A stretch of 64,000 nucleotides of DNA, taken from the NCBI RefSeq assembly GCF_001039355.2, contig NW_019775619.1, forward strand, positions 102,333-166,332. The letters are read 5' to 3'. Each line of letters begins with the position of its first letter. Positions within the stretch are counted from its first letter, which is position 1. The stretch comes from Lingula anatina. Its lineage: Eukaryota > Brachiopoda > Lingulata > Lingulida > Lingulidae. Made by a program: the position numbers and the translations under genes. The notes under the pieces are model-generated. The model saw only the letters and a list, made by a program, of their open reading frames with translations. It ran no database searches and was not told the DNA's origin. Below, in pieces: positions 13,301-25,853 of this stretch.

Positions 13301-14055
13301 TAAGATAAGATAAGATAAGATAAGATAAGATAAGAGTTTATTTAGCCAATTATAAAAATCGGAAATCATTTTCCTTTTGGAGCAATATACAGAGTAAAAT
13401 AATAAAATAATACAATAAATAAATTAATTAAGAATTTAGTTTTGAGATCAAATTAAAATGCGTCACTGCACTTGGATAAAAGCTGTTTAAAAAGCGTTTA
13501 CTGCATTTAAAAGTTAAAAGTCTACTGTTGCTTGGTAAAAAAGTAAAAAGAGATGTTGCAGGATGGAAAGAGTCTTTCATGGTGTTGACAATTCTTTTCT
13601 CCATCCTGTCTTTAAAAATATCATCCAGCATGGGGAGATCCTGCCCAATAATCCTGCTTGCAGTTTTTACAACGTTTGTCAATTTCTTCCTTTCCTCCCC
13701 AGCTGTTCCGCTATACCATATTATAATTCCGTACGCTTGAATGCTTTCAATTACACACCTGTAAAAATTGACTAAAATAGGCACGCTATCAGTAAAAGTT
13801 CTCAGTGATCTTAAAAAATACAGTCTTTGTCGTGCCTTCTTTACACTCTTTGCGGTGTTATCTTTCCAATTCAATTTACTGTTAAGGTGTATACCAAGTA
13901 GTTTAAATTCCTCTACTCTACTAACTTCAACATTACCAATGGTGAGTGGTACCTTTACATTCTGATTCCTTCTAAAATCCACTATCATTTCTTTGGTTTT
14001 AGCTACGTTCAAGATAAGATCATTACTCTCGCACCAGCTTAACACCGTTTTGGTA
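13301..14055 (-). mobile_element. 5'-truncated CR1/L2-like non-LTR retrotransposon
   Basis: On the minus strand an open frame ending at 13428 encodes about 205 residues of the region that follows the YADD box in CR1/L2/Rex-type reverse transcriptases. It contains LILNVAKTKEMIVDFRR and, later, FKLLGIHLNSKLNW, then the connection-like region WYSGTAGEERKKL. Upstream of about 14055 the family resemblance stops and no YADD box is seen, as expected for 5' truncation. After the TAA stop a short 3' UTR ends in a (TTATC)n tail at 13301-13335, typical of this group, which ends in short tandem repeats and not in poly(A). The element cannot move by itself. Confidence 0.8.
13428..14045 (-). pseudogene. 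Reverse transcriptase C-terminal fragment of the CR1/L2-like element
   Basis: About 205 uninterrupted codons encode the C-terminal part of a non-LTR reverse transcriptase. The endonuclease domain and catalytic core are missing. The frame runs on a little further upstream without a start that makes sense, consistent with truncation within the gene. The intact frame suggests a fairly recent insertion, and it is present on only one of the two copies of this locus. Confidence 0.75.
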
Positions 14056-15779
14056 ACGTTATGGTAACGTTCTGAACCTGGAGATATACTTACTGTAGCT
14101 TGTAGATGTACCCACTCAATGCCGTATTTATATAAAGTGAAGGTTTATAGTTTGTAGAGCAATTTCTGCATGTGCGACATGTACTCAGTTGTAAAACCAG
14201 TATTATTCTAGAAGGGCAATGATCTTATTATTTTATAGATACGACCATCCAAATACGCCGTTTTCACAATACTGAGAAATACCCCAACAACACAAATCGC
14301 CCATATACAGTAAGAGCATCCTCACCCCCACCCCCACCCCCAGCAAGCCACGTATTCGGCAATAGTGTATCTTACGACAGAAAAAAAAGCTAGAAACTAA
14401 AGATCATTATAAACGAGGCACCAGCTGTCTTTCAGCTTAACTCCCGTATTTCGAAGTTGAAGTAAGGGAAAAGTAGTCGACTGGTTTTAGTCTTATCTTC
14501 CCACATGTCATGCTGGATTAGGCTGCTAGGAACATGTGTACCAAGCATGGCTGACTTTTACTCGGGGAAAACCTTCACCGACATCTTGTTCAAACAACCT
14601 TAGCGGCCGCGTGAAAGTCTCTGCTCACACAAGCAATATCCATGGCCGTATCGATACTTTCAGTAAACGCGTCTGAAGAAAGTGAAAGGAAAATAATGGG
14701 AACGGATGTATAATTAAGTCAATTGTTCTGTATGTAATTCTTAAAATCAAGATTAATTAAATGCAATTTATTCTCATCATACGTAGCCCTATTTGCAATT
14801 AATGATATATTATATTTTTCTATCGTTCATAACAAGCAGTAAGTCCAATTATATCAATTTTTTTTTTCTTTTTGTAAAATGACATTTAATAACTTTGGTT
14901 TCTTAGAAACACTTTTATCTGTCTTTTGCTCTAATCTTTCCAAATCTAAGGTAAAATTAGCTGCACTTAACTGCCATCTTATCAGAGAGAGCTGAATATT
15001 CCAAAACGCTGCATACTTTGGGAACGGGATGTATTAGTAAAATGCCGCGACCTAACCCCACTTAGAGATCAGCTTTTATCAGATATTTTGGGCAACACGT
15101 TCAATTAAAGTTTAGAAAACTATCGTAACAAATTGCCACAAAAGTATCAGATAAACCCAATGTGGGAAGAAAATAATATTTTTTTGCTCAGTAAATATGA
15201 TTAGTAATGAGGACGCTTTGTTACAATAATAACAGGAAACGGAGATTTCTTGGAAATGCGGCAATTTGCTTTTGCAATTAGACTCATATGCTATTTGGTC
15301 TGTTAATTAACACAAATGCCATGTCGCTGCAAACACTGACAGTTAGTGAACAAGTAGCAAATGATGATGGCTGGCAGCGACATTCTTCATCTGTGTATGA
15401 GCGAAATCAACATATTTCTTCGTTAGCGAGACGAGTGTTGTTGGTGAAATAGGTCAAGTAGACGACATCGGTACTAAAGTCCATTTATTTAGTTTAATGG
15501 TAAACCTTGGCGGAATCGTAACTTGAGGAAAAAGCATACATGTCATCTTCAAAAGTGAAAAACGGTGCATCAAATCCTATAAGTTTGTCATTAAGAGTTA
15601 AATCTAAATTTTTAATATACACACGTTTTACTTGTGTTGAACTTTTTCTCTTTCCTCTTCATGCCCAGATGATGCCAGCAGGACGCAATTTTTTTCTTTT
15701 TTTTTTTTTTTTTGTAAATGAAATGTATGTGCAAAGAATGCGGCTAAAATGGCCAGTTTCCCGATTTATAAAGGCGCCA

Positions 15780-16165
15780 ACCAATGTCGAATTAACGCCG
15801 AAACTAAGGGAGATATTTAAAGTACCCTGTAGCATTCTTTCATTAGTAAACTTTGAAAGAACTATGTAAGAGGCGTGAGATGATTCTGCTGGTACATCAT
15901 TTTTTTCTAAAACACAAAACGTTAGAGTCTAACATATGAGACTATACTAGTTCACATGTAGACGCACGCACATGCCTTCTAGCAACTTCATACTGGAACA
16001 CACTGAGATAATGATACAGGTACACGACGCTCTCACGTAGCACACATATAGACAATCAGAAATTAAACAAACTATTCCAAACACAAGCACGTTCAAACAA
16101 GCTACACGCAGAGAAAGATACACTTCTAGACATTTTTTTACAGCTAGAAAACCGATCAACTCGTA
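15780..16165. other. Non-coding stretch, nothing recognised
   Basis: Single-copy sequence between the end of pair 1 copy B and the first GATCGATC-type MITE. No supported gene. Confidence 0.4.
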
Positions 16166-16421
16166 GACCCCATTCCCACACCTAGATCGATCTAGAAGGA
16201 TCAGTCCATCTCTCTGGGGAATCTCACTAAACTGCTGTCAGCTTGACGGACTTAAATGTCTGCCACGCCTAGTAAAGTCGTTAGGGGGTAATTATCTTTA
16301 CCCCCTAGCCGATTCGGTAGGCGTGCCAGACATGTAAGCCGGTTAGTTGATAGCAAATTAGTGAGACTCTCCAGGGAGTCAGACCGATCCAGATTGATCG
16401 ATCTAGGTATGGGAATGGGTC
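16166..16421. mobile_element. GATCGATC-end MITE, copy 1 (256 bp)
   Basis: The left end reads GACCCCATTCCCACACCTAG and the right end is its near inverse (CTAGGTATGGGAATGGGTC). AGATCGATCT-type blocks lie just inside both ends. Subterminal parts also pair, around TTAAATGTCTGCCACGCC and the inverse near 16325. There is no coding capacity. The same ends and internal blocks recur at four other places in the window, so this is a family and not a chance palindrome. Confidence 0.8.
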
Positions 16422-16887
16422 AGAAAGTACTCTGCGTCTGATCCCAAGCCGTGGAGATATGTAGAATTACGTCAAACCATTAGCCGCTGCTGTAGCGCTT
16501 CACTGCGCCCTATTGACACGACGGTTAGCAGCGAGCGCAGAGAGCTCTTGGTCGCTAAAAAAAGCCTGTATTTCAAAAAGTTCTGTCCGTGGCGCTCCTG
16601 AAAAATGGCATTTAGGTTGATTAGCTGTGATAATTAATAAAGGTGGTATTTCAGGTATGTTGTGTTTTTTTACGCTGATAGTTTGTTAGCTTGCAGTATT
16701 GCTCAAACATCTTTTATTTTTTATTTCAGATCAAGAGAAAGACTTATTATGACAATAAATAATGATATTTACAATAATAACAAAAATAGAAATAGTAATG
16801 ATATTTATGCTTAATATACGGTGGCCAGTAGAAATAATAGAATAACTTACTTTATTGTCCCTAGGTCACTTATGGCCTCGACTCTAG
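16422..16887. other. Non-coding stretch between two MITEs
   Basis: AT-rich with A-runs. Nothing recognised. Confidence 0.35.
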
Positions 16888-17112
16888 GGGTGCATTCACA
16901 GAGATATAGATCGATCCAGAGATTTAGATTTAGATCGACCTAACTCCTTTGGAGTTCACTCTAAATTGCAGTCAGTCGAGCGTGCACCATAGTTAATTAC
17001 CCCCTTACAGCTTTTAGTAGGCGGGACAGACGCTTAAGCCGGCTAAGCTGACAGCAATCTAGTGAGACTCCCCACAGGGATAGATCGATCTAAAATCTAT
17101 GGGAATGGGGTC
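16888..17112. mobile_element. GATCGATC-end MITE, copy 2 (about 225 bp)
   Basis: Starts GGGGTGCATTC after CTCTA and ends GGGAATGGGGTC before TAGG, so a TA is found on both sides. Internal blocks TAGATCGATC, AAGCCGGCTAAG and TAGTGAGACTCCCC are shared with the other copies. More diverged than the copies near 29.6, 31.0, 49.1 and 55.0 kb. Confidence 0.75.
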
Positions 17113-17889
17113 TAGGTGTAAAGTTAACTTGCTTGCAAACATTATCCATATGTTAAATCTCTCAGTTGGAAAAATTAAACCTTTTTCCTGGAAATATTTT
17201 TAGCTAGATCTGGGATTAAGGTTACTTTGGTTCAGACACTGACGTAAACTTATTTGACAACCGCTGGTTCCGCCATTTATTTTGCCAAGCAAGGTAAATC
17301 TTTTTTTTAAATTAAAGCAAAAGGATTAATTTTTCCAACAAATAACCGGATGTTTTCGAAAGGCTGGTTGTAAGAAGATTTGCAAAGGTAATTAATACAT
17401 TTTAGAGCCAGTTTCAATATAAACGTGGAGTATACTTCGAAAAAAAGGCCTTAGTTTTTTATTACCTTTTTATTATTATAATTTTTTGTAACTGAAGTTT
17501 GTAAAATATTGTGCGAATTTAACCATTTAAATACACGTACAGATAAACATACATATCCAAGCAGATAAGCATGGTGAAATGAGAGAGCATGTATATAATG
17601 TGCAAAAAAATGATTATATCAATTCTTAAATATGTTTTATGACACAAAATATAGCCTTTCAGGCAAAGTGGTGAGGACCAGGTCATGATTTGATTCAACG
17701 ATTCAAATATTTGAGTTTGGAGGGGCTCAGCCTCGACAATCCGGAACCTGCTTTCTCTTCAACTGTTGAAACGGCAGGGATTTCTACAACTTGAAACCGT
17801 GTACTTCTACATGGCATACCAAGACCTACTGAGTACATTAGAATATGACTTCCAAGTTTGACACCAAGTCTTAGGATCCAACAAAGGGA

Positions 17890-18064
17890 CCATTCAGAAC
17901 AAGATGATCCACGGACTAATAGATCCGAGAATCAAACATGGCGCCACCCACTTGAAATAGTGCAGAGCTTTAATTATTCACCACTGCTAGGCCGGCGGGC
18001 GTGGGAGGCGGAATCCATTGTCAGGTGCGACCCATATTTGATATGAGGACTAGTAAGTTCGCGG
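17890..18064. mobile_element. CATTCAGAAC-end MITE, diverged copy
   Basis: The left arm (CATTCAGAACAAGATGATCC onward, including TCAAACATGGCG) and the inverted right arm (GAACTTACTAGTCC, TCAAATATGG) match the arms of the better-preserved element at 31281-31440. No coding capacity. The allelic copy is at 21419-21591. Confidence 0.55.
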
Positions 18065-19722
18065 ATAAACTTTGTTGGGAATGCTCCAAATTGAAATAGT
18101 CCAGGAACAAGCATGTAAAATCATTCATCCTGGCTCCAAGTTTGATGAAACATTCAAGATTTCAAGCAGTGAAAACATTTGCATGAAGACGAAATCATCT
18201 TCTATTGAAACCGTTAATCAAAACATCTACACTATCAAAGTAAATAAGAAGGCCATATTCACTACTTCGAACGTAAGATAAGCCATCCCGACATCAATAA
18301 CGCTATACACAGGGGACGTCATACTGAAGTATAAACGTCTGTATTATGAAATGACGCCACAGAAAATACATGACGTTCTGAAACATTTAAAGGAATCAAA
18401 AGAAATTTTGTATTTAGGTTTTAACTTGAAAGAGGCATACAGTTATTTTAGTCTCTTTGTTGAATTCTATGGTTTTCAATCTACGCTGGATTTGCTCAGT
18501 GTCTGCTCAAATAAAACGCAATACCATCTGCCTTGAATTGGATAATCTAAAGAACATAAACATGTACGTTAGTATGATATCTGATTTGTATGCAAACAGG
18601 AAAAGCACCGTCTGGCCTCACAGCGCTTGCCATCGTTTCTACTCTAGTGACGCAACTGTTTTTTTTTTCGACTAATTGATCAACCTCTCCAGCGTGAATC
18701 CGATTATAAAACAAGTTTAGGTTTGCTTTTTTTCTGTCCAAAGAGCGAGGATAATTCGCTGTAGACTTGTCTTGATTTAGAGCAGTTAATTGAACTTTTT
18801 ATTTCATTTGCGTAATAATCTGTAACCATTGTCACATATAATAAGCAGAGAAAATTGGATTGTTTCCCAGAATAAAAAAAGAGAAATTGCTCGGATATTG
18901 GCTGACATTAGTTATAAGATTTCACGTTGTATCATGATTCTCCTCTCTTGCGATGTGAAGTGAATCTCAATGTATTGGTGTCACGTGACTGCTACTAAAT
19001 TAAGCGAAAAGTATCGAGGATAACCACATATATACGGGTTGTTTTACAGAGTAGGGAATGACTAAACTGCATGCAAAAAAAAGTAACCATGCGTTAGAAA
19101 ATAAAACGTTTTGGAAGAAAATCTCACTTCCCGGCTCGTTTCATGGAAAACAACAATACTATTACCGACAACAAATCATTCATTCCCCTCGCTGCTCCTT
19201 CTTCATGAAGTTAAAATGAAAAAGGTGTAAAACAGTCTGTTGTGGTATTTAAAGCGTGATGTAAACAGGGTGTAATCAGTTACCGCCAGTTTCTTTACCC
19301 ACACAGTATTGATCAGGAGGGGAGGCGGGAGAACAATTCAAAACAAGCAGGGGGGGGGGGGACAAACAAAACAGTCCAGAGGTAATATATGTAGTTTATT
19401 AAAATATGAAAGTGTTTACTTGCTTAACAATTAAAAAAATAAAAAATAAATAAAAAACAAGTTGGCACTTGCTATGAAGACTAGGCCACATCTAATATTT
19501 AGAAAAATAAAAGTTTACATTTAGCTAAAAGAACTGTATACCCCCTTCCTCTCTTTGACCTGCTAATTCATGTTCTTGGGACCGGCGTGCTCAAAATGTG
19601 TATGTTTGGGGGTGGGGGTGGGGCAAAGTAAGCCTCCTGCTAGCGAATCCCATCCCTCAGCTCCTGTAGCAATGTTGATATTAAAACAATTCCTAATATT
19701 GGCGAGCTTCCTGTGTGGCCCG

Positions 19723-19736
19723 TGTGTGTGTGTGTA

Positions 19737-19769
<33 letters not shown>

Positions 19770-19785
19770 GTGTGTGTGTGTGTGC
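19723..19785. repeat. (TG)n microsatellite
   Basis: A long TG run with occasional TATG interruptions. The counterpart in copy B is at 26754-26791 and differs in length, as expected for a polymorphic microsatellite. Confidence 0.9.
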
Positions 19786-20550
19786 CTGCGTTTGTGTTTG
19801 TGAAGTGTGAGCAAAGTCCAACATAAAGTAGTTATAAATAGGGACAATTCCTTTCAGTAAAGAAAATGGATAACAATCATTTTTCTCTTCCCTTCCCGTC
19901 TCTCTGTCCAAAAATGCACACTGTGATAAGTATAAGCAATTCCAATTCACAAGTATTATTTTCTGTGATCTTATTTTAGTTTTATTTGAGAAGTTTCTCT
20001 GGGTTTTGGTAGAAAGAAATGATTGACATCCCGGCGAAGCGTATGAATGACCTACATGACCTACACAAAGCGAATGAATGACCTACATAACAGAGGAAAC
20101 GGGATAGTACAATGACAATAACCGTGCAAACAAGTCAAAACAATATTCCCAGAATTACTGCTCGAACATGAGATGAATATCGTGCCTTGGGACCCAGCTT
20201 TTGATTATTCTTCAATCTTACTCTTTGTCATTCTGCTCACAATGTTGTTTACAATTCTAAGAAATAAATGGTCCCTCGTGGCTCATCGCATCCCTCAGAA
20301 GCTGTCAGTTTTTTGTTCAGAAATACAGTTATTCCTTTTTAAAACTCCCAAACCACATTTAAAGGAACTCGTATTCACAATAAAATGATTGGATTCACTG
20401 ACCTGCGGTCATTCTGTGGTCACGGGGCGCGTTGTGGTGGTCAATTCATTCAGATTCTGTCAGATATCGGTAACACGTCTTCATTTAGGGACTTTAATAT
20501 GCAATTAGTATAAATACATGAAAAGATAGGATCAGTGTACATTTATCATC

Positions 20551-20571
20551 TCTCTCTCTCTCTCTCACTTT

Positions 20572-20639
<68 letters not shown>
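20551..20639. repeat. Compound (CT)n(TG)n(AG)n microsatellite
   Basis: Three successive dinucleotide runs. The counterpart at 27512-27596 differs in repeat number. Confidence 0.9.
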
Positions 20640-20642
<3 letters not shown>

Positions 20643-20853
20643 TTTCAAATTCAAATACAAAACAAAACTATTCTTTTTTCAACATATGGATTAGGCCCGA
20701 CCAAAAGCAATCAAATGTCGCATCGCGGTACTAACCTCACCTCGCTCTATAATTGACATGTAACTGAGAAATAAGCCAGGTTTGCTCTATAGGAAAGGTC
20801 ACAACAGTAGAGAGGTATTGGCAAGTTGACGCCAGAATCTAGAAATGAAAAGA

Positions 20854-20854
20854 N
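20854..20854. other. Single-N join between the two copies of pair 2
   Basis: Copy A stops a few bases after GCCAGAATCTAGAAATGA, and the next base after the N restarts the sequence found at 17330. An abrupt return to the start of the block is the signature of two overlapping allelic contigs joined end to end. Confidence 0.85.
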
Positions 20855-21418
20855 TTTTCCAACAAATAACCGGATGTTTTCGAAAGGCTGGTTGTAAGAA
20901 GATTTGCAAAGGTGATTAATACATTTTAGAGCCAGTTTCAATATAAACGTGGAGTATACTTCGAAAAAAAGGCCTTAGTTTTTTATTACCTTTTTATTAT
21001 TATAATTTTTTGTAACTGAAGTTTGTAAAATATTGTGCGAATTTAACCATTTAAATACACGTACAGATAAACATACATATCAAAGCAGATAAGCATGGTG
21101 AAATGAGAGAGCATGTATACAATGTGCAAAAAAAAATGATTATATCAATTTTTAAATATGTTTTATGACACAAAATATAGCCTTTCAGGCAAAGTGGTGA
21201 GGACCAGGTCATGATTTGATTCAACGATTCACATATATGAGTTTGGAGGGGCTCAGCCTCAACAATCAGGAACCTGCTTTCTCTTCAACTGTTGAAACGG
21301 CAGGGATTTCTACAACTTGAAACCGTGTACTTCTACATGGCATACCAAGACCTACTGAGTACATTAGAATATGACTTCCAAGTTTGACACCAAGTCTTAG
21401 GATCCAACAAAGGGACCA

Positions 21419-21591
21419 TTCAGAACAAGATGATCCACGGACTAATAGATCCGAGAATCAAACATGGCGCCACCCACTTGAAATAGTGCAGAGCTTTAAT
21501 TATTCACCACTGCTAGGCCGGCGGGCGTGGGAGGCGGAATCCATTGTCAGGTGCGACCCATATTTGATATGAGGACTAGTAAGTTCGCGGA
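21419..21591. mobile_element. CATTCAGAAC-end MITE, allelic copy
   Basis: Allelic counterpart of the element at 17890-18064, nearly identical. Confidence 0.5.
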
Positions 21592-23379
21592 TAAACTTTG
21601 TTGGGAATGCTCCAAATTGAAATAGTCCAGGAACAAGCATGTAAAATCATTCATCCTGGCTCCAAGTTTGATGAAACATTCAAGATTTCAAGCAGTGAAA
21701 ACATTTGCATGAAGACGAAATCATTTTCTATTGAAACCGTTAATCAAAACATCTACACTATTCAGGTAAATAAGAAGGCCATATTCACTACTTCGAACGT
21801 AAGATAAGCCATCCCAACATCAATAACGCTCAGATCTTAAAAGACATTCATATCATATACACAGGGGAAGTCATACTGCATTATGAAATGACACCACAGA
21901 AAATACATGACGTTCTGAAACATTTAAAGAAATCAAAAGAAATTTTGTATTTAGGTTTTAACTTGAAAGAGGCATACAGATATTTTAGTCTCTTTGTTGA
22001 ATTCTATGGTTTTCAATCTACGCTGGATTTGCTCAGTGTCTGCTCAAATAAAACGCAATACCATCTGCCTTGAATTGGATAATCTAAAGAACATAAACAT
22101 GTACGTTAGTATGATATCTGATTTGTATGCAAACAGGAAAAGCACCGTCTGGCCTCACAGCGCTTGCCATCGTTCTTTTTTACCCAGTGACGCAACTGTT
22201 TTTTTTTTTTTCGACTAATTGATCAACCTCTCCAGCGTGAATCCGATTATAAAACAAGAGCGAGAATAATTCGCTGTAGACTTGTCTTGATTTAGAGCAG
22301 TTAATTGAACTTTTTATTTCATTTGCGTAATAATCTGTAACCATTGTCACATATAATAAGCAGAGAAAATTGGATTGTTTCCCAGAATAAAAAAAGAGAA
22401 ATTGCTCGGATATTGGCTGACATTAGTTATAAGATTTCACGTTGTATCATGATTCTCCTCTCTTGCGATGTGAAGTGAATCTCAATGTATTGGTGTCACG
22501 TTACTGCTACTAAATTCAGCGAAAAGTATCGAGGATAACCACATATATACGGGTTGTTTTACAGAGTAGGGAAAGACTAAACTGCATGCAAAAAAAAAGT
22601 AACCATGCATTAAAAAATAAAACATTTTGGAAGATAATCTCACTTCCCGGCTCGTTTCATGGAAAACAGCAATACTTTTACCGACAACAAATCATTCATT
22701 CCCCTCGCTGCTCCTTCTTCATGAAGTTAAAATAAAAAAGTGTCAAACAGTCTGTTGTGGTATTTAAAGCGTGGTGTAAACAGTGCGTAATCAGCTACCG
22801 TCAGTTTGTTTACCCACACAGAGAACAATTCAAAACAAGCGGGGGAGGGGGGAGAGAGGGGGCGACAAACAGCCCCGGAGGTAATATTTCATTTATATAT
22901 CAAAGTGTACACTTGATTAACAATTAAAAAAATAAAAATTAAAATAGAAATAAAAATAGAAAACAAGGTGGGGATGTTGACAAGCAGTGCCATTAGCTAT
23001 GAAGACTAGGCCACTGATATGATACTTATAAAACATTACACTAAAAGAAGTGTACACCCCTTCCTCTCTTCGACCTGCTGATCCATGTCCAAGTGATTCC
23101 AAATTTGGAGTCCAGCAGTGGTGCCTAAAATAACTCCCAACTGGAGTCAAGTTGACTCCAATGGAGTAACGCCATCCCAGACCACAGAGGAGGGTCACAA
23201 TTGACTCCATTTACACATCCCTTCATCTCTTGATTTATCTCTACAAAGAAGTCAGCATGACCCCATATTAAGGGGTTTTTGACTCCTTGTTACATTATTA
23301 TTATTATGAAAGAAGACAACAACAACAAAAACAGTGCCAAGCGGGGAGACAGCAGGTAGCGATGATTAATGACTGGTAT

Positions 23380-23454
23380 GTCCCCGGACGGGTTTGAACC
23401 CACGTCCTACCGCTCCTGAGGCGGACATTCTAACCGTTAGGCCATCCGGTCGCA
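23380..23454 (-). ncRNA. tRNA-derived sequence (SINE head or tRNA pseudogene)
   Basis: On the minus strand an A-box-like TGGCCTAACGGTTA (23444-23431) and a B box GGTTCAAACC (23400-23391) lie 44 bases apart, the spacing of a tRNA. A CCGC-CTCAGGA-GCGG anticodon-like hairpin between them would give anticodon CAG (Leu). The acceptor and T stems pair only partly, so a functional tRNA is unlikely. It lies inside the copy B insertion, which favours a SINE-type repeat. Confidence 0.5.
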
Positions 23455-24506
23455 CATGTTGTTAAGACAGCAATAACAAACACTTTGTAAATCTGGTAAT
23501 AAACAGCATGACAAACATGCATTGGTGGACCAAACCTACAACCTGGAAACAAAACCTGCCGACCTGGGCCCGGTTGCACCAACAGGGCGTAAATCTACTC
23601 GGCTACGACTGTCGTAAACCGCAACGCCTAGCGTCCGTGCGCCAGGTTTACTCTCCCTGCTTACGCCCGTTGCACCAAAACAAAAACTGATCGTCGCAAC
23701 TACGCCCGAGTAACGCTCCGCTGCGTCACTGGCCAACAATACGTGGATGGTATAATTGGGCAAATGAGGAGTTCTCAGCTGCAGTCATAATGGAATGATG
23801 ACATAAATAAACACAAAAGGAGCATTTCAGTGACGGAGAAATTCATGAGCTTAATCATTCCCTTTTGATTTAGAAATAAGAACGTTAAAATACGTTAACT
23901 TTGCTGTTGCCTTGGATATATAGAAATAAAATCGAAAATATATTCCGAATCAAAATATTATTATAGTGTGCTAGGCCTATGTATGCTATTATAGTATGCT
24001 GTTGTAAATGAGAAAAACGCGTTGGAGGCAGTTCGTATTTCTATTAATGGATTTGAACACCTTCACATTTGTAATCGAAACTATTGAGTCTGAAAATAAT
24101 GCAAAAATAGCCAGCATTGCTTTCTTTTTATAATTTTACAACAGTGCCGACAATTTCATGACCTTTTTTTATCTATGTTTACAACGTGAGGTATCATTTA
24201 ATGCAATCGATCTTACATCTTGGAGATTGAGAAATACAAGAAACCTAATACATACAGTATTATATGAGCCTTAAAATGTTGATATTTTAAGCTTTTGTCT
24301 CTATGTTTATATACAGTAAAATATGAATGATATAAAATGTGAATAAAAAATGACTATGGTTAGTTATGGTTTGTCAAAAATTGTGAAAAGAATTAAAGAA
24401 ACCGTACTGCTGAGAGCCAAGGCGTGTCGACATGAGTGGTAAGATTTAATTTGAACACAAGCATATACATGTACATGGCTACACACATAATATATTTGAT
24501 AATCAC

Positions 24507-24854
24507 NNNNNNNNNNNNNNNNNNNNNNNNNNNNNNNNNNNNNNNNNNNNNNNNNNNNNNNNNNNNNNNNNNNNNNNNNNNNNNNNNNNNNNNNNNNNNN
24601 NNNNNNNNNNNNNNNNNNNNNNNNNNNNNNNNNNNNNNNNNNNNNNNNNNNNNNNNNNNNNNNNNNNNNNNNNNNNNNNNNNNNNNNNNNNNNNNNNNNN
24701 NNNNNNNNNNNNNNNNNNNNNNNNNNNNNNNNNNNNNNNNNNNNNNNNNNNNNNNNNNNNNNNNNNNNNNNNNNNNNNNNNNNNNNNNNNNNNNNNNNNN
24801 NNNNNNNNNNNNNNNNNNNNNNNNNNNNNNNNNNNNNNNNNNNNNNNNNNNNNN
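24507..24854. other. 348-N assembly gap flanked by an exact duplicate
   Basis: The 943 bases before the gap (23564-24506) recur after it (24855-25797) with the same length and no difference that I can see. The second copy then continues into an (AT)n run, a likely place for assembly to fail. The gap and one copy are most likely artefacts. Confidence 0.8.
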
Positions 24855-25797
24855 CTGGGCCCGGTTGCACCAACAGGGCGTAAATCTACTCGGCTACGAC
24901 TGTCGTAAACCGCAACGCCTAGCGTCCGTGCGCCAGGTTTACTCTCCCTGCTTACGCCCGTTGCACCAAAACAAAAACTGATCGTCGCAACTACGCCCGA
25001 GTAACGCTCCGCTGCGTCACTGGCCAACAATACGTGGATGGTATAATTGGGCAAATGAGGAGTTCTCAGCTGCAGTCATAATGGAATGATGACATAAATA
25101 AACACAAAAGGAGCATTTCAGTGACGGAGAAATTCATGAGCTTAATCATTCCCTTTTGATTTAGAAATAAGAACGTTAAAATACGTTAACTTTGCTGTTG
25201 CCTTGGATATATAGAAATAAAATCGAAAATATATTCCGAATCAAAATATTATTATAGTGTGCTAGGCCTATGTATGCTATTATAGTATGCTGTTGTAAAT
25301 GAGAAAAACGCGTTGGAGGCAGTTCGTATTTCTATTAATGGATTTGAACACCTTCACATTTGTAATCGAAACTATTGAGTCTGAAAATAATGCAAAAATA
25401 GCCAGCATTGCTTTCTTTTTATAATTTTACAACAGTGCCGACAATTTCATGACCTTTTTTTATCTATGTTTACAACGTGAGGTATCATTTAATGCAATCG
25501 ATCTTACATCTTGGAGATTGAGAAATACAAGAAACCTAATACATACAGTATTATATGAGCCTTAAAATGTTGATATTTTAAGCTTTTGTCTCTATGTTTA
25601 TATACAGTAAAATATGAATGATATAAAATGTGAATAAAAAATGACTATGGTTAGTTATGGTTTGTCAAAAATTGTGAAAAGAATTAAAGAAACCGTACTG
25701 CTGAGAGCCAAGGCGTGTCGACATGAGTGGTAAGATTTAATTTGAACACAAGCATATACATGTACATGGCTACACACATAATATATTTGATAATCAC

Positions 25798-25851
<54 letters not shown>
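25798..25851. repeat. (AT)n microsatellite
   Basis: More than 20 AT units follow AATCACATT. The preceding contig ends exactly where this run starts. Confidence 0.9.

Positions 25852-25853
<2 letters not shown>

Larger units (their letters stand above)
12248..14326. other. About 2.07-kb segment present in copy B only (allelic insertion or deletion)
   Basis: Copy A reads straight from TTATTGGTGCC to CCACCCCCACCCCCAGC at about 7668, whereas copy B has this segment between the same flanks. It holds a retroposon relic (13301-14055) and otherwise AT-rich DNA without a recognisable gene. One boundary lies in a C-rich tract, so target duplication cannot be judged. It could be a composite insertion or a deletion in the other allele. 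Confidence 0.7.
10081..15778. repeat. Duplicated block pair 1, copy B (probable haplotype contig)
   Basis: Matches 6412-9140 over its two ends. It carries a 527-N gap in the CT tract, and a 2.07-kb segment (about 12248-14326) absent from copy A that includes a CR1/L2-like retroposon relic. A 4-bp indel (10634 region versus 6966 region) shifts the longest shared open frame, arguing that neither copy is coding there. Confidence 0.8.
17330..20850. repeat. Duplicated block pair 2, copy A (probable haplotype contig)
   Basis: Begins TTTTCCAACAAATAACCGG and matches 20855-27806 throughout, except for a 3.5-kb (nominal) insertion in copy B after the position equivalent to 19576. Single-base indels between copies break the open frame that starts at 20173, so it is not a gene. 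The block ends at the single N at 20854. Confidence 0.8.

Noticed and set aside
24364-25054. Open frames of 169-183 codons across the second gap
   Set aside because: They are mostly Ns; the flanks belong to a non-coding TIR element.
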